Assembly: GCF_027409185.1 (NCBI RefSeq)
Contig: NC_084462.1
Span: 183,076,071-183,140,070 of the forward strand
Direction: 5' to 3'
DNA length: 64,000 nucleotides
Source of the DNA: Cynocephalus volans
Lineage: Eukaryota; Chordata; Mammalia; Dermoptera; Cynocephalidae
Part shown: piece by piece, positions 1 to 13,584 of the stretch
Layout: every line of letters begins with the position of its first letter
Position numbering within the stretch: the first letter of the stretch is position 1
Made by a program: the position numbers and the translations under genes
Notes under the pieces: model-generated
The model's input: the letters and a program-made list of their open reading frames with translations, nothing else
Databases searched by the model: none
Told to the model about the DNA's origin: nothing

Positions 1-767
1 CAGGAGGCCAGGGCTCCACTCTGGTCATTGCCCTGACTAGGCAGTCAAGTCCCCTCTGGAGCTTCTGTTTCCCCATCAGCTGAATGGATATCCCTGTTCC
101 TGCCCTGCCTCCATGAGAGAATGGGGGACTAAGCTGTGCAAACTGTAAAGTGCGGCACCCCTGCAGGAGAAAGGTTTACCTCTTGACCTGGGATCCCCAT
201 GGAGTGGGTCATTTTCTGGGCCATGGTCAGCTGATGCTGAAGGTGAGTCAGGGGTGACAATGACCCAAGGAGCAGAAGGTGCAGGTGAGTCACTGGAGCT
301 TCTTCCCGGTGAAGTGGGCTATCACCAGAACTATCACTACGGGGGACCCAGAGAGTGAGTGTGACGTCACAGCCAGTGACCTCACAGCAGGAACAGGAGG
401 CACCTGCCAGGCTTCCCAGCGGTCAGTCCTGTGCTCCACTGTCCCGCCATCCGCCCTCTGTGCTTGGGGCCTGTGCTGGGCCCTGTGGCTGAGAGGCCCA
501 GAGGTCCAGGGCACATCCAGGCTGACGGGAACTGTGGGCACAGGGCAGGAGGGCAGGGCCATGCCCAGAGTCCCCTCAGCAAAGGCTCCTGCTGTTAGCC
601 TTCAGCACACTCTCCTGTGAGGTTCTGTGTGGGGGTTCCAGTGAGTGACAGATTGCATCGCAAAATGCAAACTTCTGGGTGGAGTAAATGTAAATTCACA
701 GTGTTCGTAGCTCTGATTTGGCATATTTTCTTTTCTTTCCTTTTTTTTCTTTTATAAAATCAAAATA

Positions 768-944
768 GGGCCAGCCCGTGGCTCACTTGGGAGAGTGTGG
801 TGCTGATAACACCAAGGCCACGGGTTCGGATCCCTATCTAGGGATGGCCGGTTAGCTCACTTGGGAGAGCGTGGTGCTGACAACACCAAGTCAAGGGTTA
901 AGATCCCCTTACCGGTCATCTTTAAAAAAATAAATAAAATAAAT
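768..944 (+). mobile_element. CYN-type tRNA-Ile SINE, dimer
   Basis: Two tRNA-Ile-like units lie head to tail. The first has the box-B-like GGTTCGGATCC and the second the diverged GGTTAAGATCC, followed by TCATCTTT and an A-rich tail with TAAA repeats. The 12-bp target duplication AAAATCAAAATA is present at 756-767 and again at 945-956, so both ends are defined. Confidence 0.9.
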
Positions 945-2599
945 AAAATCAAAATAAAGTAATAATTCTCATACAGTGGAAGTGGCTCTGGCCTCTGAGT
1001 CCCTTGGGAAGGCCCTCAGAGGGTCCAAGTTTGCAGGGCCAGGACAGGGGTGCAGCGAGAGAGCTCCCAGGCGGCAGCTGCATGGAGTGCAGGGGTCACT
1101 TAGCCAGCACCCCAGGGCACATCTCTCATTGTACCCTGGACCCAGCCCTATGTGTACACTGGGGAAACTGAGGCTGCTGATGCACCCATCGGTCTGGGCC
1201 AGGGGCGCATGCTGGTGAGGACTGCCCGAGGGTCCTGGCTCACTCACAGGCCACTGGACGCCAAGGGCAGGCTGGGGGCAGGGTCTGTTTTTCCTTCCTG
1301 GCAGGAGGCAGCCTCCACACAGCCTCAGCCGGCAGCCTGGGGCCAAGGAGCTAAGATGCAGGGAATGAGGGCACGGGCACAGCCACCTATTAAAGGGAGG
1401 TGTGTGGGAGCTGAGTAATCCTGCAAACTTCCCTGGGGCCCATGGGGCTTGGTGGTCAAAACACCAGTGCCTGTCACCAGGGAGGTCAGGCGGGTGGCAT
1501 CAGATGTCTAGCCACTCACCCCTGGGAGGTCAGTCGGCCCCTCCCTGACACGATCTTATCATCTGGTGCCCGCCCCAGCTGGGCTGGGGGGTTACTACTT
1601 TATTGTGTTTAAAGTGCCCCGTTGTTATTTTCTGATTACAAAGGCGATACATTCTCACGATAAAGACCTTTAAGCACTGAGTGGGTGTGTTGCTAGTTCA
1701 TGGCGGGGGAGGTGACTCGCCCAATTGCAATTCATCAGTATCTGCAACAGCGATGACAGAAAGGATTTAGCCAGCGTCCCTCAGGACACCACACTGGCGA
1801 GGCCACTGGCAGGGAGACACATGGTGAACCCTGGTCCCCAACCTAAAGTCAACCAATAGTGCAGGTATTTTCTGGACAACTTTGATGGGGTGGGGGCAGG
1901 GGCAGGGCCGAGAGTGGGCGCCTGCGCAGTGGGTCCCACCCCAGACGCTGTGACTTTGGCCCCGCGTGCGGCCATCTATCTTGTTTCTCCAGCTGCTTCC
2001 TGCTGCTGGGCCTGGGGGTGGGTTTCCCTCTCAGCTCCCTTCGGTGGGGAGCTCAGGGCTGCTCTGAAGCCCTGGTGCTTTCCCAGGGCTGGGGGAGGCC
2101 ACCGAGAGCTGGGGGGCGGGGAGTCCCTCCCTCCACGTGAAGGCACCTGAAGGCCTCCTCTGGCCGGCCAGGCATGAGGCTCCTCTGGGAGCCCAGAGCA
2201 TGGAGTGGGATCCTGCCGAAGAGCTCTGCTCTATGACCGTTTCTCCATCCCTGATCTTCTGGCTGACACCAGCCCGTCCCCATCTCCGACTGTTGTGTCC
2301 TGAGAAACATGGGTCACCCCAGTTCATTCTCATGTGGTCTCACCATGACCCGCTGCTGTGGACATTACAACCCCGGCTGACAGGTGAGGAAGCGGAGGCT
2401 TGGGGTAGAGGTGAAGTTCACTGGCCCAAGGTCCACATGACTAAGTGGTTGAATTTGACTTGAATCTGGTGTTGTGTGACTTACAGCCACACAGGCAACG
2501 TCCAGGCAGAGAGGGGTCAGTGGCTGGGAGGTGGGAGGTGACCAAGGGGTGGGCAGCCTGGCCCGGGACAACATCCTGACACTGCTTTGGGGTGGGTGG

Positions 2600-2820
2600 C
2601 ACAGCATGGTGATAAAAGCAGGAATTCTGGCTTCGGACGGCCCGCCCAGGTCTGAATCTTGGTTCTGCTGAAAACTAGCTGTGTGTCCCTTGACAGGTTA
2701 CTTACCCTCTCTGAGCCTCAGTTCCTCATCAGGAAAGCGGGGACGATGACCTTGTCTACCTCATGAGCTGCTGTGAGGATTCACTGAGGTGACGCGGTGC
2801 CTGGTCTGTGAATGCTGGTT
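2600..2820 (+). repeat. MIR SINE
   Basis: The sequence contains the MIR core pattern: a tgtgtcccttgacaggttac-like segment, then ctctctgagcctcagttcc, then a 'gctgtgaggattcactgagg' segment. It is an old pan-mammalian SINE, diverged and without visible target duplications. Confidence 0.75.
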
Positions 2821-3473
2821 GTGACCACAGGGGCAGGAGCAGCAGGGTTAAGAGTGTCCACCTCGGGCAAGGCCCACCTGGCCTGGCCCACCAAGGCCAC
2901 CACTTCCTGGGAGGGTCTAAGGAAAGCCCACAGAGGCTGCCCACAAGCCCTGCCTCTCCCCAGGCAAGTCAGAGGGAACCCATGTGTCCAATGTCAAGTT
3001 GTCTCCACAGAGCATCTGACAGAGTGGGCTCAGACCTCGAATGTTGGGACCCTGGGCTTTCAGTACTCTCTCTTCCTGGCCAGGCCTCAGCTGGGACCTA
3101 TTGCTGAGCCTTAGGCCCTGGCCTGGGCACTGGGGCCCTCCCGCCTGCCAGGGGACTTCCCCAGGCCTGGGCTCCCTCTGCCTGTTGCCAGCACCCCCCT
3201 GCCTGTCCAGGTAGCCTCCCACTGGACCATTCTGAGCCCTGGCTGGGCTCTGCGCCCTCCCCACACACTGGCTTCCCCACTCCCCAACAACTTTGCTCTC
3301 CAGGGTCTGACGCTATGGACACAATGCTGCTGCCTGTCAGCGGGGAGCAAGGTCTCCCAGGATGCTCCCCCACAGCCACTGGGCAGCAGGCGTGGTCTCC
3401 TATGAGCCTGCCCCTGGAGCTTGTTTTTCCTGATGCCCTCCTGGGGACTGCATTCCACCGGGCCTGACACACT

Positions 3474-3474
<1 letters not shown>

Positions 3475-3571
<97 letters not shown>

Positions 3572-3670
3572 CTGCCAGGCCTTGGTGTGACCCTTTGGGC
3601 TCAGGTGACCAAATCTGGGGACCCACCAGAGCCCATGGAGGAGCCTGGGAAGCTGGGCTTGTGGCACACT

Positions 3671-3726
<56 letters not shown>

Positions 3727-3825
3727 CTGCCAGGCCTTGGTGTGACCCTTTGGGCTCAGGTGACCAAATCTGGGGACCCACCAGAGCCCATGGAGGAGCC
3801 TGGGAAGCTGGGCTTGTGGCACACT

Positions 3826-3899
<74 letters not shown>

Positions 3900-3998
3900 C
3901 TGCCAGGCCTTGGTGTGACCCTTTGGGCTCAGGTGACCAAATCTGGGGACCCACCAGAGCCCATGGAGGAGCCTGGGAAGCTGGGCTTGTGGCACACT

Positions 3999-4072
<74 letters not shown>

Positions 4073-4166
4073 CTGCCAGGCCTTGGTGTGACCCTTTGGG
4101 CTCAGGTGACCAAATCTGGGGACCCACCAGAGCCCATGGAGGAGCCTGGGAAGCTGGGCTTGTGGC
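3475..4166. repeat. Composite tandem array: (CA)n tracts alternating with a 102-bp unit
   Basis: Four CA tracts (3475-3569, 3672-3724, 3827-3897, 4000-4070; about 95, 53, 71 and 71 bp) alternate with copies of one unique unit (3570-3671, 3725-3826, 3898-3999, 4071-4166). The first three spacers are 102 bp. The fourth ends after 96 bp, where it joins unique sequence. By eye the spacers are identical, so only CA tract length varies. The last two full periods are exactly 173 bp. The long poly-(Thr-His) and poly-(Val-Cys) frames across this array are repeat artefacts, not genes. Confidence 0.95.
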
Positions 4167-5097
4167 TGGAGGCTGCATCCCCAGGTCCGGCCCAGAGGAG
4201 CTCTTCTATGACTGTTTGCTGAACGTGCCCATTGGGATGGAGTGGATTGTGGGCACACTTGGCTGGCTTAGAGGAAAGTGTGGGAAAAGGCATTGGAAAG
4301 GGTCTGACGTAGATCTGGGGAGGACGACTGCAGAACTCAGGTGGGCACCGCAGTCCACACGGGGTGTCTGTAGGGGAATTTAAGAGAGTCTCAGGTTCAG
4401 ATCTGAAGCCCCAGGAACACCTGGCTGGGATGTGTCAGGTGTTTGGGAAAGTTACCAATTTTCTTATTTCTGGGATACCAGGTCCGCTGGCTTTTTTTTG
4501 GTTTTGCTGTGTTTTACTGTGTAGCTAATTAATTTTGGTCTGACACATTTTCTCTTTTGAAGAAAATATTCATGGGTGTTTAGCATGGGTGTTTGCTGGA
4601 TTTTTGAGCATCTCCAAACATTTAGGAGACACTTGTTGAAGCTGGTCCCCAGTGACCAGGGCTGGGCGTGAAGTCCCCTCTAGTCCAACCCTTACCAAAG
4701 CTTCCTATGGCTGCGAGCCTCCCTGGACTAGGGCCTGCCTCAGAATCATGTCTGACCCAGAGTTCAGACCAAGGCCTGCGTAGAGGAGGCAGTGTGTGTG
4801 CTCGTTGAGTGAATAAATGACCTTGGACGGAGGCACCGAGAAGATGAGGGGGCGAGGGCCTCGTTAGGCTCTTAGGGTATAATTCTCCCCACACCCTTGC
4901 AAGAAGGGTGCTATTTTAAATTTTATTTATTTAAAATCATACAGTAATTCTTGAGTGCAGTCTCATAAACATTAAAGCATTACCAATAAAATTCAATTCC
5001 GCCTTGATCAATCCCCTTTAATCTTGTCCCCCTTCCCAGCCTATTCACTATTTGGTTTTGATGTGTGTTTTGCCTGACTTTGCCCCATGCATTACTT

Positions 5098-5116
5098 GTA
5101 TATATATATATATGCA
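5098..5116. repeat. (TA)n microsatellite
   Basis: A short run of alternating T and A within AT-rich non-coding sequence of no recognised family. Confidence 0.8.
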
Positions 5117-6460
5117 TGTGCCTGGATAAATCCAAAATTTTTGTTTTGTGCATGTGTGTGTTTTAAACCAAGTGCCATTGCTCTGTGTATATCATCGTGT
5201 AAATTGCCTTTCCTTTTAGCAAACTAAATCCTGGAGTTCTTGCTGCGTTAGTGTGTGGGATCTACATACTCCCCGCGACTGCTGCGGGGATCCCTGGTCT
5301 CTGGTGGGCATCCACCACAGGAACGACCAACCCACTTGGGGGGACGGTAAGTTGAGGCTCAGAGAGGTTGGGTGATCTGCCCAGGAGGGAGAACTGAGTG
5401 GGGCAGTCACGACTGGTGAGTGCAGGGAGCGAAGAAAGGAGCAGCAGGCAGAGGAGACACAGCCAGGGCCCAAATGCCAGGGGGAGGGAATCAGGGCGTT
5501 TGGGAATCCTGTCACGCTGGCTGCAGCTCGTGTGTGACATTGAGGCATTACGCAGGCACTGGCCCGCCCCCCACTCTCCTCCAGGCACCTGGCTCCCCTG
5601 AGCCTCCTTAGCCTGGCTGGGCATGCAGAGAGGTGACCGCAGCCCTACCCTCTTGACACGTGGCCCTTGTCCCCTTCCGTGTCAACTGGGCCCAACTGTG
5701 GGCCAGGTCCTCCTCTCCACAGCACCCAGGGGAGCACATCAGTCCTCACCACTGCCCCAGCATAAGGGGCGTCTTTGAGGGGTGTTTGTCCCCTAGGACC
5801 TGGGTCATGGGCATCACGTGCCTGAAAGGCCAGGCTGCTGGGCGGGCCAGGGGTGCGACCTGCAGCCCTTCCCAGGAAGGCCCAGCCGCCGAGGTGCTAA
5901 TTAGGGCAGGCTTCCCGAGGAGGAGGAAGAGCCCTGGAAGTGGCCTCCAGCCTGCCCACGTGCTGTTTCCTTCTGACTCAGTGCCCGCCCACCAGAAGCC
6001 ACCCAGCACCCCAAACTTAGGGGTACTTACCGGGTCAGAGGCCTTGCCCCGTTCTCCCCGGTGGGCCCACCTCAGCTGATCCACCTCTGTTCAAAGGCAT
6101 TTGGCTGACGGAGGCCAGGGCGATCCTGGGGTGGGGGCAGGGAGACACTCAGGGTGCAGCGTGGGTGTGGCCACAGTGCCAGACCTGGCACGGCGTCCTT
6201 GGTCTGGTTTCCCCAGGGCTGTGCCCCACCCAACCACCTTGTTCCTGTCTCCTCGGAGGCCACTGGCTCATTCACAAAGCCACCTCCGTGCAGTGGCTAA
6301 AGGTCACCATTGCCAGCAGGCTCTGCCTCCTGCCACTGGAAACGTTTGCACAAAGGGCCAGTCCCAAGGAAGAGGTCCTACTCCACAGAGCCTTGGGCAC
6401 CCCAGGCCCTGCTGCTCTGCTGGCTGTGTGGCTTGGACAGGCTATCTGTGGTTATGCAGG

Positions 6461-6553
6461 CTTTTTTTTTTTGGTAGCTGGCCGGTATAGGGATCTTGAC
6501 CTTGGTGCTAACAATCCCGTGCTCTAATCAACTGAGCTAACCCGCCAGCCCCT
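6461..6553 (-). mobile_element. CYN-type tRNA-Ile SINE, monomer
   Basis: On the minus strand one unit resembles the 5' half and anticodon region of tRNA-Ile (GTTAGCTCAGTTGATTAGAG). It is followed by a CCAGCTACC segment and an A-tail, seen as a T run at 6462-6472. This is the single-unit form of the family. Confidence 0.8.
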
Positions 6554-6994
6554 ATAGGCTTCTTAAGCCACAAAGCGGAGACCCTAAGACCTATCTCACA
6601 CAGCAGTCACCTGGATGGGACAGAACCCTGTGCTCAGGAGGAGTGAAGCTGTGCTGGCAGCAGGCACCCCTTGCTGTCTGAGCCTGTGTCCCATCCTGTC
6701 TGCGCAGCCCCGGACCACCAAATCCCGCAGGAGTCACTCATGGGGTTCTCACCCTGGCTGCCTGGCAGAATCTCTTGGAAGCATTTTTAAAAGCTTTCAT
6801 TATGGAAGATGTCAGACATTGCTGATATTTTCCACATCAAACAGTTTAGAGAAGTGACAGAATTTATGTCCTCCGTGTACGTGGTTACCCACTCATGCCC
6901 ATCCTCTCTCTGGTTTCCTTCCTCCCATATTATTTTGAAGCAACCTGAGGGGCTTTTTGGGGGGGCAAGGCAAGGCATGGGCTGTTAATGCGAG

Positions 6995-7147
6995 TTTTTT
7001 TTTTTTTTTTTTGATCGGTAAGGGGATCGCAATCCTCGGCACCACGCTCAGCCAGTGAGCGCACCGGCCATCCCTATATGGGATCCGAACCCGCGGCCTC
7101 GGTGCTACCAGCGCCGCACTCTCCCGAGTGAGCCATGGGGCCGGCCC
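6995..7147 (-). mobile_element. CYN-type tRNA-Ile SINE, dimer
   Basis: Minus-strand dimer beginning GGGCCGGCCCCATGGCTCAC and ending in an A-tail of about 20, seen as the T run from 6995. Imperfect flanking similarity (taatgcgagtttt / taatgtgagattt) probably represents an eroded target duplication. Confidence 0.88.
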
Positions 7148-10100
7148 TAATGTGAGATTTTTTAAAAAAAAGTACAGGTGCCAGACTCACCCCCAGGAAT
7201 TTAGTTCACATGTCTAGAGTGGGGCCCAGAAAAAGTGCATTTTAGCAAAGCTCCCTGGGAGACTCAGAGGTGCAGCCAGGGGCTGCGTTCCGAGGCCTGT
7301 GGTGCTGCCTGCAGGAGGGATTTGGGAGATGTGGAGGGACCCCAGAGGAGGTGGGACAGACGGGGTGCTGGCAGGGCCCCACTCCAGGACTGAGCACCTC
7401 CTTCACTGTAGATGAGGAGAGGAACTGTGGGGGGGAGCTGCCACCATGTGGAGGTAGACTCCCCAGCCCCCACCCTCCACATGGACCTGTGGGGGGTCTC
7501 AGAGGGAGAGGCGGACCCTCTCCTGGCATCCCAGTGAGCGTGCACCAGCCCCTCCACTCCAGGGAAGGCAAAGACATGTGCGGGCCACACCAGCCCACAC
7601 AGCGGGTAACTGGGCATCTGCAAGACAGCACATTCCCCAGGACCACGCCAGCCGGTTGCTCTCAAAGGAGAGCCTGGCGCTGGCAGAGTCGGCGGACAAA
7701 GCATGCTTTGTTCACCCATTAAAATAAACACTTCCTCTGGATATTTACTTCCAGGACTCAAATGTAATATGGGGTGTAAGTTACCCTTTAACAGGCGACT
7801 CGATCCAGGCCAAGAATCTCTCCCGAATCTTCTCCTGCACAAAAGGCGTCATCACTGCCAGCCCAGGTGTTTATTAACCACCCCCTTGGTGGTCAAGGAA
7901 TAGCTGGGGTGACTGTCGCCAGGATCCTGGCCTCACCTCCTGAGCTTTGCCCTGAGAACCTGAGCCTGGCAGGTCACCCTAGCCAGCCTTCCCCGAAGAA
8001 CCAGCATGGAGTTGACAGTGAAACTAGAGGCTTAGTAAAGGGTTGTTTTCTTCTGCCGAGGTGAGAAACCTGTCTGTTCAGTCCCCCACACCCCCAGCCA
8101 CTGGGAAAGAACACAAGTCAACTTGGGGCTCCTGGAGGGGAGGGGGTGTCCGGTCACCAGGACGGCCCCTGGTGCCAAGGCCCTGTGTACAACCACAGCC
8201 ATGGCCACCCAGACCTGGGCTCCTCGATAGGGTCGTGGGGCTGACATTCCATGATGTGTCAGCCTTCAAAGGTTAAGTAAAACTGCACAGAACTGGGGGC
8301 TTTGCAAGACAAAACTTAAGAGCCCAGATGGAGATTTCAGTGATGGAGGGACACAGAGATCCACGGTCTCCTAGACCTGCTCTGTGTCCAGAACCAGCCA
8401 CGGTTCTGGGATCCAGGAGGCCCTGGGACATCTTCCTTGGGTTCCCCAGGATCCTGTGTCCTTCCTGACTGGGCCACTGGAGACCTCAAAGAAGAACATC
8501 TCAGGGTGGACATCTGGGGACACTGGATCTCCTTCCGGGCTCTCATAGCTGCCTCAGAGCCCCGGCAGGGAAAAGAGGAGGGACAGGGGCAGAGTCGGGG
8601 CTGCTGCTCGCTCAAGGTGAGCGTGGGCCCACGTGGTGAGTCTAGAATCAGTCAAACACCTGCCTTCTGGTAACTTAGGTGGGCTTGCATCAGCTCAACT
8701 GCTGGCCATGCTGGGACCCCATGGGTGGTTGGGTGGGAAGGTGGGAGAGGTGGGTACAAGCCTGGCTCCTAAAGAGAGTGGCAACCTGTCCAAGGGGCCT
8801 GGTGAATGTGGGGGCAGCTCGGGAAGGTGTCCTGATGTCTTGGTCAGCAGTGACACTAGCTGCATCTTTGTGTACGGTTTTTTCTTTTTTTACACCACAA
8901 ATCGGAGTTGGAAGAGAGTCCATCTCCCACTGGACAGGGGCAGCCCAGGAGGATGGCGCTCAGCTTGATGTTCAGTTCAGGACTGGAAAACTGAGGGGAG
9001 CCCAGGCCAGCGGCCACATGTACCCGAGGAGAGTCGGAGGGGAGATTGAGGCTGGGCCCAGGGCCTCCCTCCAGGTTTGCCAGAAATTGAGCTTAGGACA
9101 AGACCAGCTAAGCCCCCAGGCACGGGTGGGTGGGCTCTTTGAATGCTCCCAGCCACCGCCTGGAGGGGTGCACGGTGAGGACACGGCCAGGACCACCCCT
9201 CCCTGCAGCGGTGCAGGCTGAGGCTGCTGTTCCTCTCATGATGTCAGGAAGCGGGGCCAGCGGGGGCTTCTCTTCTCTCCTGCATTAGGAGAACCTGCCA
9301 GACTGATGTCTGCTTCACCGACTGCGGCGGAACTGCACGTGGTTACCAGCTTTGCAGAAGGCCTTGCTCCTGGTTTCCTTTAAGGGCTGCAACTCCTTTT
9401 GGAAGGGAACTGAGGCCTTGTCAAGCACCACTGAAACAACTCTCCCACCCAGTGGTGTTCTGGTGCTTGGGCTGGAGGGGAGGGATCTGTGTGTGAGGGC
9501 AAAGCCCCTCGATTCCTCTGGGTGGGGTGGGGAGATGGCCTAGCAGTGCCCGTGGTCCGGGCAGAGCTGTCCTGTGGCCCTGGGGAGCCTGCCTCGGTGA
9601 TGAGACAGGCTGGCAGTGTCTCAGCATATGAGTGGACGTCAGAATGGCCCAGACTCCCTGGGTGTGTGCATGAGGGGCCACCAGTGCTGGTTTCACTGGA
9701 AAAGCTACTTGGTTTTGAGGCCAGAGAGGAGACACAAACACAAGGCTCCCTCTCTGCCCCTTTTCAAAAGAGAGAAAGCCGGCATTTCAATAGCAGAGCG
9801 TCTTCATTGAGTCCCGTGATTGTTTGCAGCTCAGTGAGAACCTGAGCCTGCCAGGAGAGGCAGCTCCTCTGTGGCTCCTCGATGTCCCCACAGTAGTCCC
9901 TTTGTGGGGCAGGGGGACGGCGGGCCTCCTGCCAGTCTCCTGGCTACTTCAGGACACTGGCAGATCCACCCGATGTTCCCAAGCCACAGTTTTGGGATAT
10001 CAAGTCACCTGGAGGCAGGTGATGTGAAGGACAGAGAGCAGTGAGGTGGGCAGCAGGGGCAGGGTGGCCACATCGGGAAGCCTGTGTGCTGCCCGCGGCC

Positions 10101-11536
10101 TCCATGCACCCCTGAGTTTCTTGGGACACTCATTTGAAAGGTGTCCAGAGTCTTATGAGGGTTGTCAGAATCTGACTCCCAGATGGGGATTAATGCGCAG
10201 GTGGCTCATTGGGGACGTTGGAGGGGAGCAGTCTTCTAAATGCTTACGGAAGCAGAAGCAGCCAATCCTGGGGGAATTTTGGTCCAAGTCCTGTTGGGGG
10301 AGCATCAGCCTGATCCCAGCATGTGCCTGGGCAGTCAGAGGCCGCTCTGGGGGGATTTGAGCCCCCAGCCCTCCTGGCTCTGTCCTGGCCCAGTCCACAG
10401 AAGCATTGCTGTGGGGGCAGCCACTAGGGGAAGCCAGCACAGACAGGAGGGCACTCAGGGCCTATGGTGGATCCCAGGGGTCTGGATCAGCAACAGTGCC
10501 CTCCCCACCTTCCAGCCATGAAGGAAAACATCCTTGAAATTCTTTTACACAAGGGAGATGTGTAATGAGCTTTGTGACACCAGAAAGGCATGCGTGAAGA
10601 ATGTGGCTGAGAGTGGGAGGCGTGGATTTCGTCCTGGGGCCTCCTGGGGCAGACCCTGGGCCCCAGTAAGAGGGTCAGCCAAGACGAGCCGTTCAACCAT
10701 GGCCGGGCGCTTGGGAGGACACCTGGGCTTGCAACACCAGCATCCCCGAGTATGTTCCAGAAGAACAAGCCTTAAGGTGACGTGTTCAGGACAGTCTGGG
10801 TTGACCTGTTTTTGCCTCCTGCAGGACTTAGAGCCTCCAGTGTGCTAGTGTGCAATTGCACCATCTCTCCAACAGGAGGTGTGATGCACAAAGTCACTTC
10901 CCCACAGGACACCCTGCCCCCCGCCCCACTTCTTGGGTGGTGGGAATAATGTTCCTCTCAGTGCACCTTGGGAGATGCTGATGTAGAACTCCCCAACTTT
11001 TCATGTGGGGCGACTGTAGGCTTTTCTGTTGTGCTCTAAGTATATTATGCTTCCGAATCAATCCTAAGCGAATTCTGTTTTGAATTCAACCAGTAAATAT
11101 AATTCATTTGTTGAACTGAAGAGAAAGCAAATTTGAGTTAAGTAAAATTGAGTGATTAATATCATTTTGAAATAAGGCCTATGGATATCTCATGTAGTCC
11201 TCAACTTTCTGAAGAAAGCATCTCTATCCATTTTTGCTGCTTACAAGTTCACACAGCAACTCACGCTTGGACTACTGGATGAGAATCATGTGTAATTACA
11301 CCTCACTTATTTATTTATAAGTCAGTACTTCTAAATGCTTTTGGGTACTTACATTTTAGGACCCCTCAAGTATTTTAGTATTACTCCTTCATTTTTGTTT
11401 AAATAGCACTAAATTTCCACATCTACTGAGAAACTATTGCTCAAATAAAGGCAAATTTCAGCCCAGGCAGTGTGAGAATTATCACTGGTTTTGAAATAGT
11501 GGATGCTGAATTGATAAGATTTAATGTACCATGTTA

Positions 11537-12144
11537 ATAGAACTGCCATGTGATCCAGCAATCCCACTGCTGGGTATATACCCAAAGGAATGGAAATCAT
11601 CACATCAAAGGGACACCTGCACTCCTGTGTTCATCTCAGCTCTATTTACAATAGCTAAGATATGGAACCAGCCTAAATGTCCATCCACAGACAACTGGAT
11701 AAGGAAACTGTGGTACATCTACACAAGGGAATACTACTCAGCCATAAAAAAAGAATGAAATTCTGCCATTTGCAGCAACATGGATGAGCTTGGAGAAAAT
11801 TATGTTAAGTGAAATAAGCCAGGCACAGAGAGATACTGCATGTCCTCACTCACAAGTGGGAACTAATAAATAAATATAAAAAAGAAAGAAAGAAAGATAC
11901 AATATTCACAATAACTAATTGAACTTTCAGAAGGAGAGAACAACTGTGCTTACTACAGGTGGGAAGCGGGGAGGGGAAGGGGGGTTAGAGAGAAATTGGT
12001 TAAGGGTCACAAAGGATGATTACGTTTTATAATGATAAATGTATTAATTATCCTGATTTAATGATCACATATTGTACACAGGTATTGACATTCAACTCTA
12101 TACCCCACAAATATGTATAATCAATTAGGTTTCAGTAAGAAAAA
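11537..12144 (+). mobile_element. 5'-truncated L1 3' end
   Basis: The element begins in the C-terminal part of ORF2. The frame at 11531-11758 reads through GIYPKEW and KMWYIYT-like L1 motifs. It continues into a 3' UTR with a G-rich polypurine stretch near 11963-11990 and ends in a short A-tail. The 14-bp target duplication AATGTACCATGTTA lies at 11523-11536 and 12145-12158, marking a target-primed insertion. The copy has no intact coding capacity. Confidence 0.88.
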
Positions 12145-12224
12145 AATGTACCATGTTAGGTACTGTTCAATTCATTCATTGAACGGTGAGGTCTTCATTT
12201 CTTGAGGGTTTGTCTAGAAATTTT

Positions 12225-13580
12225 AAAAACGTTTTTATAGCTTTATTGAGGAATAATAATATGCCCACATTATATTAATATTACGTTCAGATAATGTTGA
12301 GGTTACTGATGTAAGTAGATTTCACTTCTACTTGCACAACTTGAGGAGTTTGGAGTTTCCTCCTACCCTTTTGTAATCTATCCCTTCCCTTCTGTCTCTG
12401 TCTGGAGGCAGAGAACTCCAGGCTGGCACAGGGATAGAACCCTGGACCTTGCTGTTTTCAGCACCACGCTCTAAACAGCTGAGCTAACTGGCCAGCTCAT
12501 ATTTCACTCTTAAACATTTGACAGAATTCACCTGGGCTTGGAGTTTTCTTGGTGAGAAGATATACATTGTCACTATAGATTAGTATATATTTTCTAGAAT
12601 TTTGTATACATGGAATCACACATCACATATCCATTTCTATCTGATTTCTTTCACTGAGCATAGCGATTTTGAGATACACCTGTATTGTAATAGATTTTAA
12701 TGCTGAGTAGTATTCCACTGTGTGGATATACCATAGTTTAAGCATTCACCTGTTGATGGACATTTGAGTTGTTTCTAATGTTTGGCAATTACAAATAAAG
12801 TTGCTGTGAACATTAATGTTCAAGTTTTTGTGTGGACATACACTGTTACTTCTTTTGGATAGATATTTAGAAGTCGAATGGCTGGGTCATACAGTAAGTG
12901 TACATTTAACTTTTTAAGAAATGGCCAAACTTTTCCCAAGTGATTGCACCATTTTCCAGCTTTACCAGCAGTGTATAAAACTTCTTGTTACTCTACATTC
13001 TCACCAACGTTTGGTATGACAGTCTTTTTCATTTTAGCCGTTCTAGTAGGTATGTGGTCATATGGAACTGAGGTTTTAATTAGTAATTCACTAATGACTA
13101 ATAATATTCAGCAATTTTTTAATGCTTATTTGCCATTTGTATGTTTTAGGTGAAGTGTCTATTAAAATCTTTTGCCTGTTTTTCATTTTTTTTTCTTTTG
13201 TAGTAAGTGCTTGTGTCCTATTTAAGAGATTTTTGTCTAATGTGAGATTACTAAGGTTTTCTTCTGGAAGTTCTGTAATTTCAATTCTTACATTTATGTC
13301 TGTGATCTGAGTTGTAGTTCTGTTTTTTCTTCTCATTTAGACAGCCAACTATTGTAGCACCATTTGTTGAGATGGGAAAGATGCTCCTTAGTAAGATTGC
13401 CTTAGTATCTCTATCCAAAATTAACAACCACATAGGTATGGATCTCTCTCTGAACTATCTAGTCTGCTCCATGGGCTGTATGTCTGTCTTTTCACTACTT
13501 GCACACTGTGTTGGTCACTGTATAAAACTATAATAAGTCCTGAAATCAGACAGTGTAAGTCTTCCAGATTTGTACTTAAA
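12225..13580 (-). mobile_element. Old L1 fragment, antisense, interrupted by a SINE
   Basis: Read on the minus strand this is L1 3' UTR plus ORF2 C-terminal sequence. The plus strand shows the familiar complements 'gagtagtattccactg', 'tggacatttgagttg' and 'cacatttg..gagat'. It is much more diverged than the neighbouring copy at 11.5 kb and is split by the monomer SINE at about 12.4-12.5 kb. Confidence 0.75.
12415..12500 (-). mobile_element. CYN-type tRNA-Ile SINE, monomer (degraded)
   Basis: The minus strand gives GCCAGTTAGCTCAGCTGTTT and then a GGTTCTATCC box B. The A-tail is largely gone, which suggests an older insertion into the surrounding L1 fragment. Confidence 0.65.
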
Positions 13581-13584
13581 GCCT

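Noticed and set aside
3098-4222. Long open frames on both strands encoding poly-(Thr-His) and poly-(Val-Cys)
   Set aside because: A dinucleotide repeat stays open in every frame, and the frames are held together only by copies of the 102-bp spacer. There is no splice, start or family support.
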